Assembly: GCA_964625865.1 (NCBI GenBank)
Contig: CAZVEV010000171.1
Span: forward strand, 1-12,949
Length of the DNA: 12,949 nt
Source: CAZVEV01 sp964625865
GTDB lineage: Bacteria; Planctomycetota; Phycisphaerae; SM23-33
Direction: 5' to 3'
The notes beneath the pieces are model-generated. The model was not told the DNA's origin and made no database searches. It was given only the letters and a program-made list of their open reading frames with translations. Positions 7,524 through 12,949 of this stretch are shown here, piece by piece. Every line of letters begins with the position of its first letter. The stretch's first letter is position 1. A program made the position numbers and the translations under genes.

Positions 7524-9896
7524 ATGCTTGAGACACTACTGGATCTCGAAGACGGACAGCGCATCATCGACATGGAACTGCTGATGCGCGGCAGCCAGAT
7601 CCTGCTGGTCGTGCTTACCGTCGCGGCGGTCATCTACACCATCTTCTATTACCGTTCGGTACGGAGCATCCCGTCCAAAGGTCGCAAGATCATGGGGCTC
7701 TGCCATCTGCTGGCACTGGTGATTCTGATTCTCATCGTCGCCATGCCGGCGGCAAAAGTTCGCTACACCAAGACGTATCGGCCGACCATGCTGATCCTGG
7801 TCGATACGTCGCGCAGCATGGCCGAGCAGGACAAGCGGGTGACGACCGAAGCTACTGGCCGGGCCGCGAAGATTCTCGCTCAACTGCCGCTGGACCAGGA
7901 GGTCACCGCCGATACGGTCCGGCAGTTCATGGGCACCTCGGACGAATTGTCTCGGCTTGATCTGGTCAAGGCGTTGTTCGCGCACCGGGATATCGATCTG
8001 CTGCGGCGAGCAGGCGAGCGTTTCGACATTCGGTTCTTCAGCTTTGACAGGGGTCTTGCCCCCGAGGGTGGCGCCGACGACGCAAAGACCTGGTTGGAAA
8101 GCCGCGACGCCAGTGGCGACGCGTCGCGCATCGGGACAGCCGTCCGGGAAGCGGTGTCCCGTTACACCGGGCTGCCCGTTGCCGGCGTCATGGTCTTCAG
8201 CGATTTCGGTTGGGTCGAGGGCGAGGACCCCGTTCGTGTCGCCGCCGAGATGGAAAGACGCGGCATCCCGGTCTACTCGATCCCCATCGGGCTGCCGGCG
8301 CCGCCGGATGCCATGATCGCCGAGGTCATTGCGCCGGAAGCCGTCTTTCAAGGCGATCCTGTTTCGCTGCGAGTCCGTGTGCAGTCGCGTGGACTTGAAG
8401 GGCGAAAAACGACGCTGAAGGTGAGGGTTAACGGTGTCGAAGAGCAGTCCGAATCGGTTGTCTTCAAGGACGGCACCCAGTTCATCCCGCCGATGACCAT
8501 TCAGCCGAAGCAGGACTCGGGCTCTCTCCAACTGGAATTCGAACTGGAGGCAACGGATGACGATTCCAATCCGAAGAACAACACCCGGCCGCACAGCATG
8601 CGGATCATCGACGAGAAGATCAAGGTGCTGTACGTGGAAGGGATGCCGCGGTGGGAATTCCGCTACCTGCGCTGGGTGCTGCTGCGAAATCGGCATCTGA
8701 AAACACGGTTCTTAATGACGCAAGGCGACCCGGATCTGCCCAAGATATCACCGCACTATATGGCCGGGTTCCCCAAGGACGTCCGCAATATCTTCGAGTA
8801 CGACTTGATCATTCTGGGCGATGTCTCGTCCAAGTACTTCACGCCCGAGCAACTGGAGTTGCTGGCCGAACAGATCACGGAGCACGGCGGATCGCTGATC
8901 ATGCTGGCCGGTTCCGAGAGTGCGCCGTCCAGCTATCAGGGTACGCCCGTTGAACGCATCTTGCCGGTCAAGATCGGTGTCGGTAAACCGCAGGTGGTCG
9001 CGAACAATCAGTTCCCGCGGCTCCCGGAAGACGAGGCCCACAGCCCCATTACCGTTTTGGCTGATGACGCGGACGTTAATCAACGCATCTGGTCCAAAGT
9101 ACGTGGCCTGGGGCAACTACCCAGACTCGATGGCCCCAAGCCCTCGGCCAACGTGCTGTTGCACTTGCCGAGCAATGCCGCAGGCACGCCGGATTATCCG
9201 CTCGTATCATGGCACAACTACAGGAAGGGCAAGTGCATGTTCGTCGCCTCGGACCGGCTCTGGCGTCTGCGGCTGGAAGTCGGGGATGTGCATCATGCAC
9301 GCTTCTGGGGGCAGGCCATCCAGTTTCTGACGATGTCGCGACTGCTTGGGCAGAACAAACGCATCTCCCTGCAGACGGAACGGACTCGCTACAACCCCGG
9401 GGAACCGATTCGGGTTTTTGCGAATGTGCTTTCTGAGACCTACGAACCGGTGGTGAAGGAGTCACATACCGTTGTGATCGAACGTCGAGGTTTTGCGGAC
9501 TCGGCACAGCAAGTCGTGCTCGCCTCCGATCCTTCCACGCCGGGTGCCTATTTTGGCGCCTTGCCGGCCGGCCAGGACGGCCAGTACGTGTTGCGGGCGC
9601 AAGACCACGAAGCGGAGATCTCCGGCACGATCGGTTTTACGGTGGCCGCTGATCCGCTGGAAGACCGTGATACGTCGGCAAATCCAACGATCGCCCGGAA
9701 CGTCGCCCAAGCTTCGGGCGGCAGCGTGGTCGGGCCCGGCGAACTGGCCGGCTTGATCGACAACCTGCCAGCCCCGGAAATGTCGCGCATCGTCAGCCGT
9801 GAAGTGGAACTCTGGGACACCCCCTTGCTCTACTTGCTTCTTGTTCTGCTTGTCGTCCTGGAATGGTCTCGCAGGAGAAGGGAGAACCTGTTGTAG
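7524..9896 (+). CDS. VWA/GATase-like membrane protein (second paralogue)
   Basis: Membrane protein of 790 aa with the same plan as its neighbour. Helices lie at about 25-43 and 58-76, with a basic loop between them (YYRSVRSIPSKGRK). A VWA domain follows with MIDAS residues D94, S96, S98 (ILVDTSRSM), S201 in place of the usual threonine (SRIGTAV) and D227 (VFSDFGW). A beta-sandwich spans about 264-360. A GATase-like region (about 366-485) opens with KVLYVEGMPRWEFRYLRW and includes YDLIILGDVS and HGGSLIMLAGS, again with no nucleophilic Cys. The segment SDRLWRLR...HHARFWGQAIQFL (576-602) is typical of this planctomycete/Verrucomicrobia family. A second beta-sandwich (about 612-710) and a last helix (about 766-780) with the tail SRRRRENLL complete it. 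The start at 7524 lies six bases after the preceding stop; GGAG at 7507-7510 is 13 bases away, so initiation probably relies on coupling. ATG at 7572 is an alternative. Confidence 0.92.
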   Translation: MLETLLDLEDGQRIIDMELLMRGSQILLVVLTVAAVIYTIFYYRSVRSIPSKGRKIMGLCHLLALVILILIVAMPAAKVRYTKTYRPTMLILVDTSRSMAEQDKRVTTEATGRAAKILAQLPLDQEVTADTVRQFMGTSDELSRLDLVKALFAHRDIDLLRRAGERFDIRFFSFDRGLAPEGGADDAKTWLESRDASGDASRIGTAVREAVSRYTGLPVAGVMVFSDFGWVEGEDPVRVAAEMERRGIPVYSIPIGLPAPPDAMIAEVIAPEAVFQGDPVSLRVRVQSRGLEGRKTTLKVRVNGVEEQSESVVFKDGTQFIPPMTIQPKQDSGSLQLEFELEATDDDSNPKNNTRPHSMRIIDEKIKVLYVEGMPRWEFRYLRWVLLRNRHLKTRFLMTQGDPDLPKISPHYMAGFPKDVRNIFEYDLIILGDVSSKYFTPEQLELLAEQITEHGGSLIMLAGSESAPSSYQGTPVERILPVKIGVGKPQVVANNQFPRLPEDEAHSPITVLADDADVNQRIWSKVRGLGQLPRLDGPKPSANVLLHLPSNAAGTPDYPLVSWHNYRKGKCMFVASDRLWRLRLEVGDVHHARFWGQAIQFLTMSRLLGQNKRISLQTERTRYNPGEPIRVFANVLSETYEPVVKESHTVVIERRGFADSAQQVVLASDPSTPGAYFGALPAGQDGQYVLRAQDHEAEISGTIGFTVAADPLEDRDTSANPTIARNVAQASGGSVVGPGELAGLIDNLPAPEMSRIVSREVELWDTPLLYLLLVLLVVLEWSRRRRENLL

Positions 9897-9933
9897 CAAA
9901 GGTCGCAGGTCATTGGATCGACCGGAAATGAAC

Positions 9934-11628
9934 ATGCAATCCACGAACATGACAATCGAACAACAACTGCGGCACACCTGGAAACAGGATCGCCGGTTCT
10001 GTCACCTGCGCGGCCTCTGTCGCTGCGTGATCTGGTTGGGGCTGCTCCTGTTGTTGGGGCTGATCATCGACTGGGGCCTGCTCTTCAAGACCAGGATGCC
10101 GGCCGCGTTGTCGTTACTCTTGGGAATCGGCGGGCTGGCCACCATGGCGTGGGTGGTTTGGCGCGACTGGATCCGACACCTGCGGCCCTACGACGCCAAA
10201 CAGGTTGCCTTGGAGGTGGAAGCCGAACACCCGGAACTGATGTCGTCCTTGGCTTCCTACACCGAATTGGACGCGATGGCCAGCGGTTCTCAGGCATCGC
10301 CGGAACTACTCGAAGCGATGCGGGATTTTGCCGTGCAGAAGTCCCGGCAACTGAAGTTCAGCGAGATTATTGATTTCTCGCAAGTCAAGAAACTCGCGGC
10401 ATACTCGGCCATCGTGCTGCTGGTCGCCGCGGGTGTGTCCGTGCGCTGGTCTGACCACATCGGGGTGTTGGTTCGGCGCCTGGCAGGTATCGATACCAGC
10501 TATCCCATTGGGACCAAGCTCGTCGCGATCACCGGGGACGTGGTCGTCCCGTTTGGCAGAACCGTCGATATCACGGTGCAGGCCGGAGGCGTGATTCCGG
10601 ATGACGCCGTTCTGCACATAAGGCCGGCAGAAGGGCAGTCGCAAGGCTGGACGGAACTGCCCATGGAGAAGCTCGACAACGGTTTCAGCTTCAGCCGCAA
10701 ACTGGAATCCCCCGAGCGAGACATGCAGTACTTCGTCACCATGGGCGATTACCGATCCGACGACGAACACAAGCCGTTTCGCATCTCCGTCATGCGGGCG
10801 CCGCGAATCGTCAAGGCAGAACTCCGCCTGCATCTTCCGGCGTACCTGAACCCCCTGAACCAGCCGCCGGAGACAACCGACCAGCTTAACGTGGAAGTGC
10901 CCGAGGGCACGCGGATCATCTGGCACCTGCAGTGCGACAAGGCCGTCGCGAAACTCACCGTCAAGCATGGCGACCAGAGCCTGGACGCCGTGGTTGGCGA
11001 AAGCGGACAGGACGTCTCGTTTTCGCTTACCGCCGACCGCCGATTCACCTACACCTTTGCCTGGACCGAAGGGGCCAGCGGCGAGGATTTCGACTTCGAA
11101 GACGTTGAGTACAGCGTCCGAGTCAACAAGGATTCTATCCCTCGCATCGCGTTTGCGGGAAGAGCGCCCCGCGGTCCCGCGACGGTCGGCAAGAAGACCG
11201 CCATCCGCTGGCGAGCGCAGGACGACCACGGGCTGGACAAGATCTGGCTGGTCTATTCGGTGACAGCCCCCGGCCAGTCGGACCCCCCGCAGGAGCAACG
11301 CATCCAACTGCCGGACGTGGCAGGGCGCGTGGTGGACGAGAACTCTCATACGTGGATACCGGCGAAGGACATCCCCGGTCTCAAGCCGGGCAAGCAGATC
11401 AGCTATCACCTGGAGGCGACCGACCTGAAGCCCGACGATTCAGGCCAGCGCATCGCGAGGTCGCCAGTACGCCAGTTGTCGATTGTCAGCAATGAGGATT
11501 ACATGGACTGGTTTCGCCGGGAATTGGGCGAGCGCAACGAGGTCGTCAAACAGACGTTCCTCCTGGAGAGGGATACCTCGAAACGGATCAAACAGATCTT
11601 GTCCACACAAGGAGAAGATGAGCGATGA
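9934..11628 (+). CDS. DUF4175-like membrane protein with periplasmic beta-sandwich domains
   Basis: Protein of 564 aa. Helices at about 32-50 and 56-76 form a hairpin, a cytoplasmic stretch follows (about 77-152, containing VALEVEAEHPELMSSLASYTELD, the family's 'poorly folded prolyl-glutamate' region), then a third helix at 153-170. The remaining ~390 residues are probably periplasmic and beta-rich: TKLVAITGDVVVPFGRTVDI near 194-213, MQYFVTMGDYRS near 264-275, VMRAPRIVKAELRLHLPAYL near 286-304, and AQDDHGLDKIWLVYSV near 428-443. These match the order seen in DUF4175-type proteins. Those proteins often continue into a long coiled coil, but this one stops soon after the last domain (ILSTQGEDER). 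The start is ATG 9934, with GGA at 9924-9926 seven bases upstream; ATG 9928 would leave one base of spacing. It follows a 37-base gap, the longest in the operon. No enzyme motif is visible; a scaffold role is inferred. Confidence 0.83.
   Translation: MQSTNMTIEQQLRHTWKQDRRFCHLRGLCRCVIWLGLLLLLGLIIDWGLLFKTRMPAALSLLLGIGGLATMAWVVWRDWIRHLRPYDAKQVALEVEAEHPELMSSLASYTELDAMASGSQASPELLEAMRDFAVQKSRQLKFSEIIDFSQVKKLAAYSAIVLLVAAGVSVRWSDHIGVLVRRLAGIDTSYPIGTKLVAITGDVVVPFGRTVDITVQAGGVIPDDAVLHIRPAEGQSQGWTELPMEKLDNGFSFSRKLESPERDMQYFVTMGDYRSDDEHKPFRISVMRAPRIVKAELRLHLPAYLNPLNQPPETTDQLNVEVPEGTRIIWHLQCDKAVAKLTVKHGDQSLDAVVGESGQDVSFSLTADRRFTYTFAWTEGASGEDFDFEDVEYSVRVNKDSIPRIAFAGRAPRGPATVGKKTAIRWRAQDDHGLDKIWLVYSVTAPGQSDPPQEQRIQLPDVAGRVVDENSHTWIPAKDIPGLKPGKQISYHLEATDLKPDDSGQRIARSPVRQLSIVSNEDYMDWFRRELGERNEVVKQTFLLERDTSKRIKQILSTQGEDER
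11609..11614 (+). promoter_or_regulatory. Ribosome binding site of the coiled-coil protein gene
   Basis: AAGGAG, the strongest Shine-Dalgarno in the window, lies ten bases before the ATG at 11625 within the end of the DUF4175-like gene. It supports 11625 as start and strong independent initiation of the last gene. Confidence 0.55.
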
Positions 11629-12949
11629 CCAGGAAGACGTATCGATTCTCATTGGCGGTCCTATGCCTTGTTGCTTTGCTCGCCGGTCGCGCCGTCGTCG
11701 GTGAAGATGGAGCGAACATCGCAGATCGCTTGCGCACGCTGGAGACTCAGCAGAACGCCGAGTCGAGGAAACTGAGCAAGGCGGCCGGCGATATCGCCTG
11801 GTTGCTGGAGGAACTCGAATCCAATGGCCTGCTCGAGCAGGGCGGCGGAGAGAAGGTTAAGGCCTTGAAGGTCGCCGTCAGTGACGTCGCCTATGACCGC
11901 CTGCCGTTGGCGGCGCGGCACTTGCGCAACGCCCGACTGGAACATGACGCGTCGCGCTATCATATCGCCTCTGCCGACCAGGAAGTCGATGCCATTGTGG
12001 AGCAGTTAAAAGCCGTCCTCGCCGGAAGCTCCGCCCTGTTGGCCGAGGGGCAACTCATTCAAGAGTTGAAGGACCTGATAAAGGTCCAGATGCAGGTCCG
12101 CGGTCAGACGGCCGAGTGGGGCAAGGCGTTGCTGATCAGCCCGGAGACCGCCGGTGCGGGCAAGGGACCGCTCATGCAGGAGCAGGCGAAGATCCTCGCC
12201 CGCTATCAGACCTTCCTGGGCAAGCTCCAGCAGGTCGCCAAAGACGCCTTCGACGAAGCGGCCAAGTCCCGCCTGGAGCAGGTCGAGCGCCTGCTGAATC
12301 CACAGCCATCCACCAGCGAGATCGTCAGCAAGATCACCACGCCCGAGCCGACCACGGGCGAAGTGCTGCAGGCCGCCGTCGAGCAGATCGAGGCGTCGGA
12401 AGTTCTCGCTGCCGTCGGCGCCCAGGACCGCGTGATCGCCTCCCTCAAGGCCGCCCTGCAGATCCTCTCCGCCGGTCAGTTTGAACTCGCCGAGTTCGTC
12501 GCGGGCCTCGAGAAGCTGATCGAAAAGCAGAAGATCCTGAGGAGAGACACCGCCGCCGAGGAAGACCTCGTGCAACGAGGCGTGTTGCTCGAAGCGCGGC
12601 AGCGGGAGATTGCCGACGAGGCGACCGACTATTCCGTCGACGCGCCCGATCTGTTCGTTAGCAGGAAGGGCGAGTACCTGGTCGAGCCGCTGATGACGGC
12701 ACTGGGCGAGGCGGTGGCCGCCCTCAAGGCGGCGCAAAGCGACAAGGAGTTGGCGGCCCTGCGGGCCGCGCGGAAAAGCGAGGCGCTGGCCGCCCTCAAG
12801 GCAGCGAGGAAGGACAAGGTGCTGACCGCCCAGGATAAGGTCATTGCCCTCCTGCAGTCGGTCTACGGGACGGCCAAAGCCTTGAAAGAAGAAAAAGAAA
12901 AAGAAGAAGGGGACGATCCGTTCTGGGCCGAATCACCGGTCGTCCCGGA
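11625..12949 (+). CDS. Exported alpha-helical coiled-coil protein (3' end outside the window)
   Basis: Open reading frame of at least 441 codons with no stop before the window edge. The N-terminus (MTRKTYRFSLAVLCLVALLAG) is a signal peptide with likely cleavage near AVVG-ED, around residue 26. The rest is rich in Ala, Leu, Glu, Lys and Gln with heptad-like spacing (for example LRTLETQQNAESRKLSKAAG), so long helices or coiled coils are expected; Cys is absent after the signal peptide. Residues 365-400 are three tandem 12-residue repeats, and residues 421-429 form a charged KEEKEKEEG linker before DDPFWAESP. Its ATG overlaps the preceding stop by four bases. I do not recognise a named family. 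Position directly after a DUF4175-like gene that lacks the usual C-terminal coiled coil suggests it supplies that part as a separate periplasmic subunit (inference). Confidence 0.8.
   Translation, partial: MTRKTYRFSLAVLCLVALLAGRAVVGEDGANIADRLRTLETQQNAESRKLSKAAGDIAWLLEELESNGLLEQGGGEKVKALKVAVSDVAYDRLPLAARHLRNARLEHDASRYHIASADQEVDAIVEQLKAVLAGSSALLAEGQLIQELKDLIKVQMQVRGQTAEWGKALLISPETAGAGKGPLMQEQAKILARYQTFLGKLQQVAKDAFDEAAKSRLEQVERLLNPQPSTSEIVSKITTPEPTTGEVLQAAVEQIEASEVLAAVGAQDRVIASLKAALQILSAGQFELAEFVAGLEKLIEKQKILRRDTAAEEDLVQRGVLLEARQREIADEATDYSVDAPDLFVSRKGEYLVEPLMTALGEAVAALKAAQSDKELAALRAARKSEALAALKAARKDKVLTAQDKVIALLQSVYGTAKALKEEKEKEEGDDPFWAESPVVP
12717..12824 (+). repeat. Three tandem 36-bp (12-residue) repeats in the coiled-coil gene
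   Basis: Units 12717-12752, 12753-12788 and 12789-12824 encode AALKAAQSDKEL, AALRAARKSEAL and AALKAARKDKVL. All three share A-A-L-(K/R)-A-A at positions 1-6 and Leu at position 12, a pattern fitting an amphipathic helix. DNA copies differ at many third positions, so the array is not a recent slippage product. The array lies in frame. Confidence 0.65.

Noticed and set aside
7536..8696. Minus-strand open frame of 386 codons opposite the second VWA gene
   Set aside because: Antisense shadow; the plus strand has clear VWA motifs, helices and family segments throughout.
9799..9933. Extension of the DUF4175-like frame upstream into the second VWA gene
   Set aside because: The added residues are in a different frame over the true C-terminus of the VWA protein and have no ribosome site.
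10306..11409. Minus-strand open frame of 367 codons opposite the DUF4175-like gene
   Set aside because: Antisense shadow with no recognisable domain, start signal or neighbour on that strand.
12006..12737. Minus-strand open frame of 243 codons opposite the coiled-coil gene
   Set aside because: Its Leu/Gly/Arg/Asp-rich sequence mirrors Lys/Glu/Ala-rich coding on the plus strand; the plus frame has a signal peptide, strong ribosome site and operon position.
1..12949. CRISPR arrays, tRNA or rRNA genes, insertion sequences, attachment sites
   Set aside because: I saw no regularly spaced repeats, tRNA-like folds, rRNA segments, transposase motifs or terminal inverted repeats on either strand.

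Overview
The window is GC-rich bacterial DNA, tightly packed and almost all coding. The protein repertoire points to a planctomycete or a close PVC relative. Indicators are a XylR-type regulator with a LacI-like sensor fused to an AraC DNA-binding domain, a MoxR/DUF58/VWA membrane operon extended by a DUF4175-like protein, and a secreted protein combining GH32-associated-like, 'NGD' beta-repeat and NPCBM-like segments. The lineage is an inference from family content; there is no rRNA or other marker gene here.

Layout. Positions 1-282 hold no gene I can support and no convincing terminator. A XylR/AraC-type regulator lies on the minus strand (283-1464). A 186-base divergent intergenic region (1465-1650) follows. 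It has a plausible minus-strand sigma70-like promoter, a near-palindrome just inside the predicted regulator transcript, and two weak inverted repeats. I found no convincing plus-strand promoter there.

From 1651 to the right edge, seven plus-strand genes form one apparent operon. They are a MoxR AAA+ ATPase, a soluble DUF58 protein, a secreted multi-domain protein, a BatA-like VWA membrane protein, a second VWA membrane protein with a glutamine-amidotransferase-like domain, a DUF4175-like three-helix membrane protein, and an exported alpha-helical, coiled-coil-rich protein that runs off the window. Junctions are an 11-base overlap, a close pair around an ATGA, a 4-base ATGA overlap, a 6-base gap, a 37-base gap and another 4-base ATGA overlap, so co-transcription and translational coupling are likely.

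Working model (inference). MoxR and DUF58 act in the cytoplasm as an ATPase and its VWA-type partner. The two VWA proteins and the DUF4175-like protein sit in the inner membrane and, by the positive-inside rule, place their large domains in the periplasm. The secreted protein and the coiled-coil protein would be their extracytoplasmic partners. The whole looks like a seven-part envelope complex related to the Bat (Bacteroides aerotolerance) system but with a possible carbohydrate-binding component. Its substrate and function cannot be read from sequence alone.
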